64,000 nucleotides of DNA from Avena insularis (GCA_023614405.1 CM042685.1:188824257-188888256), one strand, 5' to 3'. Counted from the stretch's first letter, positions 24,456-36,900 are shown. Program-made: numbers and translations. Notes: generated by a model from the letters alone, not told the origin.

Positions 24456-25383
24456 ATAAGGAGGGAGTAGTTCTTCCTCGAGGCTAAGGGCTCTACCGGT
24501 AGTGTGTTCATCTCTCTCTATGCATGATCTTGTTGTGGTCATGAGATTTGTAATCAAGTAGATCTACTCTGTTACTCAAGTGCTTCAATAGATCTCTGCT
24601 CTCCCCATGTGTGTGAAAGTGACAGTGTGCACGCCATGGTGGCACTTAGGCTAGAGTCTACATAAATACTCATCGTGCTAAAATAGATCTATGCTTTCCC
24701 CCACGTGTGTGACAGTGATAGCGCGTGCGCCGTGTGTGGCACTTAAGCTAGCTTACATATATATTCATGAGTTATACTTTGAGTTGGTTGTCTCTATGAA
24801 ATTCTGGTGTTTGTTGGAACCATCTAGCGCTCAAGGTGACAGTGTGGGGTTATCTAGATGGGGAAGGCGGACTTTGAGGTGTGCTTTTATAGCCCTACCA
24901 TGGATTAGAGTGTCCAACCGGAGAGTAGTTCAGGGTAGTATCATGAAGAGAATATATTTATTGAGAGTGTTCACTAGTGAAAGTATGATCCCTAGGCCTT
25001 GTTCCTAAGCGTTCAAACACCGTTTGCATCTAGATCTGTTGCATGTTTGCTTGCTTCCACCTTTATTTCAGTTTGCCTTTAGTTTCTCCATGTCAAGCTC
25101 CATCAAAGCTATTTTCTGGCACCGTTACCACTTGTATTTCACTATCTCTTCGCTGAACTAGTGCACCTATACACCTGACAAGTGTATTGGGTGTGTTGGG
25201 GACACAAGATACTTCTTGTATCTTGATTGCAGGGTTGCTTGAGAGGGAATACCTTTGGACACTTCCTCGCTGAGTTCGATAAACCTTGGGTAATCCACTT
25301 AAGGGAAACTTGCTGCTGTTCTACAAACCTCTGCACTTGGAGGCCCAACAACTATCTATAAGAATAGAAGTGCGTAGACATCA
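24456..25383 (+). repeat. 5' LTR of B, second part
   Basis: Resumes the B LTR after G; nearly identical to 29888-30826. Ends GCGTAGACATCA, followed by ten bases and the primer site. Together with the first part it gives about 1488 bp against 1508 for the 3' LTR. Confidence 0.85.
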
Positions 25384-25393
25384 CGCTATTTTC

Positions 25394-25411
25394 TGGCACC
25401 GTTGCAGGGGA
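25394..25411 (+). other. Primer-binding site of B (tRNA-Asp type)
   Basis: TGGCACCGTTGCAGGGGA resembles the tRNA-Asp complementary site with a few changes and lies ten bases past the LTR. Two further partial copies (TGGCGCCGTTGCCTGGGAGG near 25477 and TGGCACCGTTACC near 25117) are visible nearby. Confidence 0.65.
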
Positions 25412-25660
25412 GGAAAGGTAAAAGGCACTCACACACGTTACCCCACGTCAACAGCAAGCCAGAAAGCTATTTCTGGCGCCGTTGCCTGGGAGGTAAGGTA
25501 AAAGGTACTCACATCCTCTTGGTGTGTGAGTGCTCGAAGTTATTTCCTTTAGATTCTACAATTTTTTCTTTTTGTTTCTTGTTTTCACTAGTTAGGCTTA
25601 ATGGAAAACAACAACAAAATTTGAGAGTTTTATAGTATCTATCTTGAGTTAGGACATGAA

Positions 25661-26200
25661 GTGTTTGAAGAGAAAATTAAAAAACCTATGGAGCTTTATT
25701 TGCATGCTAATAGCAATGTTATTAGTATGAATTCTTTGAACACCATTATTGCTAATGCTATGGAAAAGTCTAAGCTTGGGGAACCTAGTTTTGATGAAAA
25801 TTATCTTTTTAGTCCCCCAAGCACGGAGGAGAAAATTTTCTTTGATGATACCAAACCTCTAATATATGATGATTACAATGATGAATATGATATTTTAATT
25901 CCACCTACTATTGAGGAGAAAATCAATTATGATTACAATATGCGTCCTATATTTGATGATTATGGTGATGAGAATAATAATGATAGCTATTTTGTTGAAT
26001 TTGCTCCCACCACAATTAATAAGAATGACTATGCTTATGTGGAGAGTAATAATTATTATATGCATGTGGCTCATGATAAAAATATTTTATGTGATAGTTA
26101 TATTTTTAATTTCATTCATGATGATACTGAAAGTTATTATGAGAGAGGGAAAATGGTCTTATGTATCTCAACAATATTAAGTTTCCCCTCTTTATGTTGA
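25661..26200 (+). CDS. Internal reading frame of B, unknown acidic protein
   Basis: A 179-codon frame, rich in Asp, Glu, Asn and Tyr, with the repeated motif (S/P)TEEKI(F/N) followed by DD(Y) (two clear copies around residues 55-115). Near its end it carries DSYIFNFIHDDTESYYERGK, which matches the C-terminal part of the A frame (8526-8897). In A the similarity continues into PMHRKWVRLK; in B that part follows in a broken frame around 26280-26310 (CATAGGAAGTAGGTTAG, with a TAG). No transmembrane segment, signal or known domain is evident. It occupies the position of gag in sister element C. Function unknown; it may be a family-specific accessory protein or a decayed one. Confidence 0.55.
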   Translation: MFEEKIKKPMELYLHANSNVISMNSLNTIIANAMEKSKLGEPSFDENYLFSPPSTEEKIFFDDTKPLIYDDYNDEYDILIPPTIEEKINYDYNMRPIFDDYGDENNNDSYFVEFAPTTINKNDYAYVESNNYYMHVAHDKNILCDSYIFNFIHDDTESYYERGKMVLCISTILSFPSLC

Positions 26201-29200
26201 AAGTCTTGAAGTTGCACTTGTTTTGCTTTCCTATGCTTGTTTCTTTGTGCTTTCATGACTTTTTTATTTATAAGATTACTATGCATAGGAAGTAGGTTAG
26301 ACTTAAATGTGTTTTTAATTTGCTTCTTGATGCTCTCTTTTACTTCAATTCATATTTCTTATGTGAGCATCTTCTCAAACTATCAAGCCTAACTTACATG
26401 CGCTAAAGAAAAATACTTGTTGGGAGATAAACCAAGATTTTTCTTGAGTCTTGGAAGTCATTACTTCAGTAATTACCTCTATTTATCCTTTTTGTTTGCT
26501 TTTTTGTGCCAAGAATGACCTCTAATGAGAGAGAAGTAAGATTTGGGGAGTTGCTGTCCCAAAACAGATTTTTTTGCTCCACCGTAAACATTCATGAGAA
26601 ATATCTATAAGTAGGAATGAGCTGATATTTTGTGAATAAATCCCCCAGTATGTTATCTAACTTTCGTTAGTTCAACACTTTTTGATTTGAGCAACAAAAG
26701 GTCTTCGAAAAAATCGATTTCTACCTGCTGGTCTGTTTTGACAGATTTCTGCCATTATTTGCATTTGCTTCTTATTGATTCCTTTTTGGGTTATTTTTGG
26801 GGAATTGAGATTTTTGAGGGAATTGATACAGTAGCTTGTGTTTTTAATGAAAGTTTTGCTGTTCTAAAGCTAGAACCCAAAGGTTTATTATCTTTTGAAT
26901 ACATTGAAGATTGTGTGAAGTTTTGTATGAAGGAAAATTTCAGGTGTAGAGAGAGAATGATGTAATGAAATGAAGAATGGACAAAATCTCAAGCTTGGGG
27001 ATGCCACCCCGGTGTAACCCCAAGAAATATCCAAGAGGTACAAGCGTCAAAGCTTGGGGATGCCCAAGACATCCCCTTCTTCATTAATAAAAAGCTCAGG
27101 TCTTTCTAGACACTTCATTTTTATTGTTTCATGCACTGTTGTGTTATTCTTGGAGCGTCTTTGTTTTTGTTTTTAGTTTTATTTTGTGTATTTTTCTTGC
27201 TGCAATAATTTGGTTGATCACAACACACTTCTTTTGAAGAGAGACACACTCTGTTTTCATTACCTAGAACACTCTAGTTTTCACTCTTATTGTTTTGTGA
27301 GTGTTCTCTTTTGCTAGCACTTTGTTTAGCCTTAGTTTTCTTGTGATTTTAGCTTAGAACTTTTTAGTTCTTCTTTGTGGATTTGTGATACAAGGTCACT
27401 GATCTTTATTTATTATTATCCTTGTGAGTTGTTTCAAATAAGTCGATTGGTGTTGGAGAGGAGTAGAAAGTTCTTGCTTGAGTAGTACAAGAGGAGCTTG
27501 TTTTCACTATGACTTAGACTTTATCATGTCATTCTAGATGTTGTTTTGATCTTATGCTTAGTAATTATTGTTGTTGCATGACTTGTTCCAAACAATTATG
27601 ATTGCTTAATGTGCCTTAAAAGAATCATGCGTTGTTTTAGCATACAAAAGCATAGTATTGTGGTATTCTCCTTTGATGCTTTGTTTGGGGTGACTTGGCA
27701 CATGCTCACACCATGTTATGACTATGAACCAGTCACCTTAGCTTCTATGATCATTTAGATTTTGACTTGTAGTACCACTTTATGCTTTGATCATTAATGT
27801 TTTGTCGCTTTGCATGATTATGGCAATTATTGCTCTCTTAGTTGGTCACTCCGAGTATTTTGCTAGCCTCCACTTGTATTGAGTAAGATATACTCATGCA
27901 TCCAACTCCCAAGAAACCAAGTTATTCCAAAGTGTCCACTATAAATTCCTATGCATGGTGTGTTACACCATTCCAAGTATCTTCTTGTTTTCATCTATCT
28001 TCCAATTAAAAAGTATTTTGATGTGAAAACTTAGTGATTAAAGATTTCACGAACTTGATGGCACACTTTATATTTCTTTCCCATAATAATATTGAACCAT
28101 TGTGTCATCTATGTTGTATATGCTTGCACTTATACGTTGGAATTAGCAGAACCATGTGCTCATGGGGAACGCTTTCAACATTGCACTTGTACTTTGTACA
28201 CAATTGATATCATGCTCTTTTGTCTATGGATGTCGTCGGTGTGAAATGAAAGGGGAGCTTGTAAGTCCATGGAGTTATGTATGTGTGTTAGAGAAACACA
28301 TGGGCCACTAGCCTAAGCCATGCCTAATCATGGTGGAAACTTGTAGCATCACCATAGTGACATCTATGAAGCATTCTTCTTATAAAAAAGAGAGATTGAG
28401 AAAAAGAGACATATGAGAAAAGAATAAAGAGAGAAAAAACCACCATATTACCATGGTAAATAAGAAGAATGTTGAGATTATGATTGTTTGCTTGCCTTGT
28501 CATTTTGGTTATGGGATAGCTCCTGTACCATGTGCAAAGGGTACCCAGCTGGCGGTTCTCTATGATACACATGTACTTACTATGACAAGAACTTGCAAGT
28601 AACTAAACTTGAGTAGCATGAGGAGCGGCCCTCGTATTCAAGGGACATGAGATTACCAACTTATACTTTGTCAAGCATATACTCCATAGTTTGTTCACTT
28701 TAACCTTAATCACTTCAAGATGCTTATGATAGGGGCAATGAGGGCTGAAAGCTAACAAGTACCATAATTTTTGGAAGATCTTTTTGAGACTTGAAATCCC
28801 TGCTTCCCTTTATGAAGGGCCTTTCTTCCACTAATATATTGAGTCTCCACCTTCTATCCTTTGGCACCACTTAAGATAGCATAGTTGCCATTCTTAGTTC
28901 TATGTGCATTGTCCTAAGACTTATTGATTGATGCATATTGTTGATATTACTTGTTCTTGTGCTATTTGTATCTAGTCACTCTTATGAACTTTGAAGGTGT
29001 CCTATGCATCTATTTGCTACTCCATGAGGGACAAGTTGAATGGCACTATGCTATGTTTTCTATATGTGAAACAAACAAAAGTTTTTCAATGCATGTTATT
29101 CATGATCTTTGTTTGTAGCCTTTCATGTTGCATTCATAGATACTTGGTCTTATTGTTAGAACTCCATCTTTCATGCTCATGTTTAGAGTTCTTTGATCCC

Positions 29201-29318
29201 AGCTATCAATGCTTGTAAATGGTTTGATCAAGATTGTGATGGTACATGTCACCTAAAATTTATTCTTTTTTATCACTTACCTACTCGAGGACGAGCAGGA
29301 GTTAAGCTTGGGGATGCT
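26201..29318 (+). other. Untranslated internal region of B
   Basis: No gene recognised. Parallel to the corresponding regions of A and C almost throughout, including a CTCAAGCTTGGGGATGCC stretch (about 26990) and the terminal CTACTCGAGGACGAGCAGG just before the 3' LTR. Its conservation among three elements that differ in coding content suggests cis-acting roles such as packaging and plus-strand priming; this is inference. Confidence 0.65.
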
Positions 29319-30826
29319 TGATACGTCGTAAATGTATCTATAAATTTTGATGTTCCATGCTTGTTTACTATCAACTTTGCTATGTTTTGTCTACATTTTG
29401 AGGTATTTTTATACACTTCCTGGAACTAACCTATTGACAAGATGCCATAGTGCCAGTTGCCTGTTTTCTGCTGTTTTTGGTTTCAGAAAGCGAAAAAATG
29501 AATATTCTTGGAATTTGACGGTACAAAAGCTAAAGTTCATATTTTACCTTGAACGATACGAAAAATTGAAGACGAGACGGAGGAGGACACCAGGGTGGCC
29601 ACACCCTAGGTAGGCGCGGGGCCCACCTTGGCCACACCCATAGGGGGTGTGGGACCCCTGGACCTCCACCGACCTTCCCTCCATTGCCTATAAGAAGCCC
29701 CTGACTCAGAAACCCTAAGGAATCGGCCAGAAAGCCACGAAAAGTTCCGCACCGCTGCCGCCACCAAAGGGGAGATTCGGGGGATAGAAATTCTCTATTT
29801 TGGCACCCTGCCGGGGTGGGGAAGTGCCCCCGGAGCCATCTCCATCGATCTCCACCACCATCTCCATCGTCGTTGCTGATTCCCATGATGAGAAGGGAGT
29901 AATTCTTCCTCGAGGCTAAGGGATCTACCGGTATCTATGTGTCCATATCTCTCTATGCATGATCTTGTTGTGGTCATGAGCTTTATAATCAAGTAGATCT
30001 ACTATGTTACTCAAGTGCTTCAATAGATCTCTGCTCTCCCCATGTGTGTGAAAGTGACAGCGTGCACGCCATGGTGGCACTTAGGCTAGAGTCTACATAA
30101 ATACTCATCGTGCTTTAATAGATCTATGCTTTTCCCCACGTGTGTGACAGTGACAGCGTGCACGCCGTGTGTGGCACTTAAGCTAGATTACATATATATA
30201 TATATATTCATGAGTTATATTTTTAGTTGGTTGTCTCTATGAAATTGTGGTGTTTATTGGAACCATCTAGCACTCAAGGTGACAGTGTGGGGTTATCTAG
30301 ATGGGGAAGGCAGACTTTGAGGTGTGCTTTTATAGCCCTACCATGGATTAGAGTGTCCAACCGAAGAGTAGTTCAGGGTAGTATCATGAAGAGAATATAT
30401 TTATTGAGAGTGTTCACTAGTGAAAGTATGATCCCTAGGCCTTGTTCCTAAGCATTGAAACACCGTTTGCAACTAGATCTGTTGCATGTTTGTTTGCTTC
30501 CACCTTTATTTCAGTTTGCCTTTAGTTTCTCCACGTCAAGATCCATCAAATCTATTTTCTAGCACCGTTACCACTTGTATTTCACTATCTCTTTGCCGAA
30601 CTAGTGCACCTATACACCTGACAAGTGTATTGGGTGTGTTGGGGACACAAGAGACTTCTTGTATCTTGATTGCAGGGTTGCTTGAGAGGGAATACCTTTG
30701 ACCACTTCCTCACCGAGTTCGATAAACCTTGGGTAATCCACTTAAGGGAAACTTGTTGTTGTTCTACAAACCTCTACACTTGGAGGCCCAACAACTGTCT
30801 ACAAGAATAGAAGTGCGTAGACATCA
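29319..30826 (+). repeat. 3' LTR of B
   Basis: 1508 bp from TGATACGTCG to GACATCA, preceded by GTTAAGCTTGGGGATGCT, the probable polypurine tract region, and followed by ATACG. It preserves the uninterrupted insertion site of G (GATTCCCATGATGAG). A short AT dinucleotide run lies at about 30187-30206. Confidence 0.88.
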
Positions 30827-30831
30827 ATACG

Positions 30832-32346
30832 TCGTAAACATATCTATAATTTTTGATGTTCCATGCTTGTTTAGTATCAACTTTTCTTTGCTTTGTCTAC
30901 ACTTTGAGGTATTTTTATACATTTTCTGGGACTAACCTATTAACAAGATGCCACAGTGCCAGTTGCCTGTTTTCTGTTGTTTTTGGTTTCAGAAAAGCCA
31001 GTAAGGAAATATTCTCGGAATTGGACGGGACAAAAGCCAAAGTCAATATTTCACCAAGGAGAACACGGAGTCCAGAGGAGAGACGGAGGGGCGCCACAGG
31101 GCGGCCACACCCCCAGGCGTGGGACCACCCTAGGTCACGCTAGGGTAGGGTGTGGCCCCCCTGGTCGCCTCCCTGCCTCGCCTCTTCGCCTATAAAAGCC
31201 CACCGATGCCAAAACCCTAAGTACCCGATTAGATCTCCACAAAACAGTCCATAGACGCCACTACCATCATCCCTAGATCGGGGGGTCTAAAGCTCTTCTC
31301 GGCACCCTGCCGGAGGGGACAGATCATCCTGGAGGCCTTCTCCGTCACTATGCCAGCCTCCGGTATGATGCGTGAGTAGTTCACCCTTGTACTATGGGTC
31401 CATACAGTATCTAGATGGTTGTTTCTCCTCCTTTGTGCTATGACGTTTAGATCTTGTGAGCTCCGTTCATGATCAGATCATCTATTTGTAATCATGCATG
31501 TTGTGTTTATGAGATCAAATGGATATTGAGATTGCTATGTAAGATTGATTATTGATTCTATCATCTCTTATTGATTATTGATTCTATCATGTCTGTGTTG
31601 TTTGTGATCTTGCATGCTCTCCATTGCTAGTAGCTATCTTGGCCAAGTAGAAGCTAGTGACTCCAAGAGGGAGTATTTATGCTCGATAGTGGGTTCATGC
31701 CTCTACTAAATTTGGGGAAGTGACAGGAATCTCTAAGGTTATATATGTGTTGTTGCTACTAGGGAGAAAACAACAATCTTTTGTTCATAGAACAATTGTA
31801 TTATTTACTTTACACACATTGCTTAACGCAGTTATCAGTTGCTTGCAACTTAATACTGGAGGGGGTTCGGATGATAACCTGAAGGTGGATTACTAGTCAT
31901 AGATGCAGTTGGATGGCGGTCTATGTATATTGTTGTAATGCCCAATCAAATCTCATAGGAATCATGATATCTAGTATTTGCATTGTCAGGCCTTGCTCAG
32001 TCCTGTTAATTGCCCCGCTGTAATTTGTTCAGCCAGCATGTTATGTTATCTTTCTTAAGGAGAATACCTCTAGTGAACTGTGGACCTCGGTCCAATCTTT
32101 ACCATTCATACATCATCTACTATTACCGTTTACTCTCTACCAGCAACCATTACCTTCCACACTATACGTTTAATCCTTTGTTTTCAGCAAACCAGTGAGA
32201 TTGACAACCTCACTGTAAGTTGGGGAAAAGTCTTGAGTTTATGTTGTGCAGGATTCCAAGTTGCTAGAAACACCTTGGAGTTGTTTCCTTCCTCCTACTG
32301 GTTCGATAACCTTGGTTTCATAACTGAGGGAAAACTTACTGATGTG
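30832..32346 (+). repeat. 3' LTR of A, main part
   Basis: Continues the A LTR after B and matches 5551-7065 of the 5' LTR. It includes the CTATAAAAG box near 31189. It stops at CTTACTGATGTG, where solo LTR H begins. Confidence 0.85.
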
Positions 32347-33890
32347 TGATTTGTTGGAAATGTATCTATAATTTTTTATGCTCCATGCTTGTTTAGTATC
32401 TACTTTGCTTTACTGGTCCACACTTTGAGGTGCTTTTTACATGTTTTCTGGTACTAACCTACTAACAAGTTGCAACAGTGATGCATGCCTTTTCCGCTGT
32501 TTTTGGTTTCAGAAAAGTTAGTAAAGAAATATTCTCGAATTGGACGGACAAACGTCAAAGTCAATTACTTTTGGGGAACAAGAAGTCGAGAGGAGCCGGG
32601 GCAGCCGGCCAGTGGTGGCAGACCCACCCCAGGCGCGGGTGGGCCCTTCCCCCCGCCTGGCTAGGGTTTGGCCACCCTGGCCGCCGCCTCGGCCTCCCCC
32701 TTCGCCTATAAGAAGCCCTGATGCAAAAACCCTGGGTACCTGATAAATTCTCCACAAAACCATCTATAGCCACCACCACCATCGTCCCTATATCGGGGGG
32801 ATCTGAATATCTTCCCAGCACCTTGCCAAAGGGGAGATCATCCCGAAGGCCTTCTCTCCGGTATGATGCGTGAGTAGTTCCACCTTGGACTATGTGTCCA
32901 TGTAGTAGCTAGATGGTTGTGTCTCCTCCTTTGTGCTTTCATGTACAGATCTTGTGAGCTCGTTCATGATCAAGATCTAATCTATTTGTAATCATGCATG
33001 TTGTGTTTGCGGGGATCCGATGGATATCAAGATAATTATGTTGGTTTGATTAATGGTTTTGTCTTGATGATTCTATCATGTCTGTGTTATTTGTGATCTT
33101 GCATGCTCTCTGTTGTTATTAGCTATCTTGGCCAAGTAGTTGCTAGTGACTCCAAGAGGGGGTATTTATGCTCGATAGTGGGTTCATGCCTCTAGTTTCC
33201 AAGGGAAGTGACAGAAATCTCTTCGGTTGTAGATGTGTTGTTGCTACTAGGGAGAAAACAACGGTCTCTTGTCCATGGAACATGTGGACTGTTTACCTTA
33301 CACACTTTGCTGAAAGCAGTGGTCTGTTGCTTGCAACTTAATACTGGAGGGGGTTTCGATGATAACCTAAAGGTGGACTTCTAGTCATAGATGCAGTTGG
33401 ATGGAGGTCTATGTATATTGTTGTATTGCCCAATCGAATCTCATAGGATCTTTCTGACTAATAATTGCATTGTTATGCCTTGCTTTCAATTCAATTGCCT
33501 GCTTTGTAATTTTTTACCCTTCATGCCATGTTGTTATCTAAGGAGAGCACCTCTAGTGAACTATGGACCCCGGTCCAATCTTTACCATTGATACATCTTC
33601 CACTATTACTTGTTTACTTGCTGCAAACCATTACCTTCCACACCATACGTTTAATCCTTTGTTACAGCAAACCGGTGAGCTTGACAACCTCACTGATTCG
33701 TTGGGGCAAAGTCTCGAGTTTGTGTTGTGCAGGTCTTCGCGTTGCTAGCAACACCTGTGTGACATCTCCTTCCTCCTACTGGTTCGATAACCTCGGTTTT
33801 TTACTAAGGGAAACTTGTTGCTGTGCTGCTTCATACCTTGCTCTTGGGGTTTCCAACGAAGCATCCCACGACAAGTGCTGGGCGCCATCA
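32347..33890 (+). mobile_element. H: related solo LTR inside the 3' LTR of A
   Basis: Begins TGATTTGTTGGAAATG (a mutated TGATACGTCGGAAACG) and ends GCGCCATCA, 1544 bp. It aligns with the C LTR (57880-59356) better than with A or B. Flanks ATGTG (32342-32346) and CTGTG (33891-33895) form a probable duplication with one mismatch, and the A LTR resumes immediately. No internal region is present. A TATA-like CTATAAGAA lies near 32706. Confidence 0.8.
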
Positions 33891-33895
33891 CTGTG

Positions 33896-33955
33896 CTCAT
33901 CACAGCTTCCTCTTGGGGTATCCCAACGAAGCTCTATAGTGATCTGAGCTCATCA
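33896..33955 (+). repeat. 3' LTR of A, terminal part
   Basis: CTCATCACAGCTTCC to GAGCTCATCA, matching the last ~60 bp of the 5' LTR, then the CACTC duplication (33956-33960). Confidence 0.85.
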
Positions 33956-33960
33956 CACTC

Positions 33961-36900
33961 TAGCTCTTATAAATCATCTTTGATTTCCACCAAGTATCAT
34001 CATCAACTGAACTTCTCATCTCGGATTACCCCCTCAAATATCCCAGAGGAAGTAACCCAGAACACTCATTAGTTGCCAAGTTTTATCATTAGGTTATAGT
34101 TCTCTATGATCATCATGTCTGTTTCCAAGTCATCTATAACCGTGGACACGACTTTTCAAAAAGATTAAAACCCTACAGGGGTGCAAAACTTTACCCACAT
34201 GTACCAACCAACTCTTAATGCCAAATTATTAGCCCTCTTTCTTGGAAGGCTGGCAAAGGGTGGTTGACCACGATCTTTACCTTGCTTTTGCTGAGACCAT
34301 GAGTCACGCACTAAGGAGATGCCGTCGTAACGGGTTGAGTCCCGAAGCCGGTCCCTAGAGATGTGTGCAGGGAGCAAGATTACGGAGGCCATGCCTCTCT
34401 TGTTCCCGTCCATGCTTACCTACCTGTTATGAATGCACTTTCTTCACCTCCTTCAAGAACAACCAGGATGCATATCCCCGAACTATGTGACTCATGAAAA
34501 CTACTAGGCAATTTCGTGAGTCGAGGGGGTTTCCAGGCCCCCGTGTGGTTGTAACTTCGTCTTGGTTCAAGAGGCAAGAACTCGGGTCATAGGGATGGCT
34601 AACATGGGACTACAAAAACCACACCCAACATGGCCTCCCATACTTGCTTTAACATGGTTATTATCCATCTCTGATCATACCTCAACATCCCAACATACTA
34701 GGTTCATTCGCATCCCCGATGCATCATTTAGATGGATCGGTCTTGGACCACTAATCATGGCTAATCTCGACTGATATATGGCACTAGAGATGCTCAAAAG
34801 CCAAACCCTAGTTATGCTAGAAGCAGTGGATTAGGTATCTTAGTATATAAAGGGAAATATGCAACATATAGGTTACTCTATCTTATGACAAAGGACCACG
34901 CTGGAATTGCATGCATATAGCCAGAATCAAATACTTTGAAAACACAAGTTCAGAATGATGGGGTTGCGTTTGCCTTGTCCTTCGTTGGACTGGAGAACGT
35001 ATCCTATACACCCACCGTATTGGTGCAACCGATGCACCTAGCTTAAAACGTAAATGCAAAATTTTTGAAAAAAATTGTACCACGTGGATATATTGTACAT
35101 CAATTATTTCACAAAGTTTCATGTCAAAATTTCAAACGTATCTCAAGAAACAAAAATGACAAATTTAGCTCTCCTACAATTAATGGGCTCAATTCAAAGC
35201 CCAACGTGAAATAAGTTCTATTCACAATGTGATTTTCCATTTTTATTCTAGAGTTTTGGGTAGAATTTGAAATTAAAATTTTGTGACATCAATGGTATAC
35301 ACCGTATCTGTGTGGTAATTGTTTTGAAATTTTTATAAAACTTTTTCATGTATATTTTAACATAGGTGCATCGGTTGCACCATTTTGGTGGGTGCACATG
35401 ATACATTCTCCGTTGGACTAGTACCGCTCTTCGGTGGCGTTGACTTCAGGCTCGGACTCGGTTCCTATTCGCGAAGAACCAATCACCAGAAAAGAAAGAC
35501 AACATTCAACACATGACATGTGCAATGCTCATACAATATGAATGATATGAAGGGTTACATGTAATTAAGTAGCACTAGGTGCATCACCTATTTAAATAGA
35601 TCCACTAGCTAGGCAAACCACCGAACCCATGGTACTTAGAGAGTGTCTGTGTTCCTCTAAATAAAGTAGGGCTCATATTTGTATGAATATAAATGCTTAC
35701 ATTTTTAAATGGTAGAGCTCATTTTTCTAAGTATTTTGATATATTATTCATATTTTCTAAGTATTGAATTAGTTATGAATTTCCAAATTTTTAATACAAA
35801 TTCCCAAATTAAAACATTTCTGAAATTGTTCAATACCTGACAGATGGACCCCACCTATCATATATGATTTAACTAAACAGAAAATAATTACAGAAAAATA
35901 TAAAAGAAAATAAATAGGATTACTACGCCAACATGACATCATGCTGACATCAGCAATGGAGGGGATCCTCCCAGGTGGTCATGGGCTCGAAGATTCCAGG
36001 CTCTCCTGGAAGCGCAGATGGGTGCGCTGGAGAGAGCGTGGTGCGGGCTACCCTATAGTGGTGGCGCCGCCTCGGAATGGTCGCCGGAGCCGCACCGACG
36101 ACGAAAAGCAACGACGGCGCTCGCAGGTGCTTGCTACAGAGGGGGTTCTAGCACGAGAGGGAGGAGAAGAGGGGGTCCTCTCGGACCAGGGGCTCACCAT
36201 GAAGCTGTTGGTGGTGTCGGCGAGGCGAGGCAAGAACCGGAGCGACGACGATCAACGGTGAATGGCGGCGGCCAGAGATGTCGATTCGGGCGACGAAGAG
36301 CGCGTGCGCGATCGAGGAGGGGCTAGGAAGAATGAGTCGAGCGAGAGGAACCCAGCGATGGCCTCGACTTGAGCTGAGGTGTCCGGAAACGGTGGGGACG
36401 GTGGCGACCGAAGCTAGGGTTTGTTGGCCATGGCAGAGAGGATAAGGGGGAAGTGGCGTGCGAGGGTTCTCCTGGCGGCGGCAGTGAGGTATTTGTAGGC
36501 TCCAGGGGGCGGCGACACGCATCTTGGCGCGACAGCGGACGGCAGCGGCGTCGACAGCGAGCTACTTGCTTGTCGTTGTCGAAGATGACGCGAGACAGTC
36601 GCGTTGAAGCGGTACTGGGCCGGCGGTTGGGCCCCAAGTGGGCCAGCTCTGGCTGCTGCTGGGCTACGAAAAAGCCAGGGGAAAAAGAGAAAGGGCCTAG
36701 AGACTAGGGTTTAGCATTTTTTTCAGAAATTCCTTTTCTTTTGTTCTTCTCCTCTTTTCTATTTGAATTCAAACAAAACCCTGTTTTGAGCATTTTCAAA
36801 ATACGAGAGGCTTTTGTAAAACTATATAAATATTGTGGAGCCCTTTTTAGTCAATTTGGCTCCATTCATTTTGGGTAAATTTTCAAAATAGAAAACCATT

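Larger units (their letters stand above)
21302..30826 (+). mobile_element. B: Gypsy-like element of the same family, inserted in the LTR of A
   Basis: Flanked by ATACG at 21297-21301 and 30827-30831. Contains a 5' LTR split by solo LTR G, a primer site at 25394-25411, one internal reading frame, a long untranslated region and a 3' LTR. Without G it is about 6.9 kb. No gag, protease, RT or integrase is visible, so it is non-autonomous. The ends read TGATACGTCG and GCGTAGACATCA. Confidence 0.88.
5544..33955 (+). mobile_element. A: complete Gypsy-like LTR retrotransposon, heavily nested
   Basis: The element starts TGATACGTCG and ends GAGCTCATCA, and is flanked by CACTC at 5539-5543 and 33956-33960. 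Inside it lie the hAT element with its Copia insert (9307-18431), B (21302-30826) and solo LTR H (32347-33890). Subtracting these and their duplicated target bases leaves about 8.2 kb, with a 1585-bp 5' LTR and a 1582-bp 3' LTR reassembled from three pieces. A tRNA-Asp-like primer site follows the 5' LTR. The internal region has no gag, protease, RT or integrase that I can see, only a degraded unknown reading frame and long untranslated sequence, so it appears to be non-autonomous. The LTR style resembles the Triticeae Sabrina/Fatima/WHAM group; exact family not assigned. Confidence 0.85.

Noticed and set aside
35941..36710. Open frames suggesting an Arg-rich protein
   Set aside because: The block corresponds to the C-rich part of the K repeat as seen in K1, where equivalent frames are not conserved.
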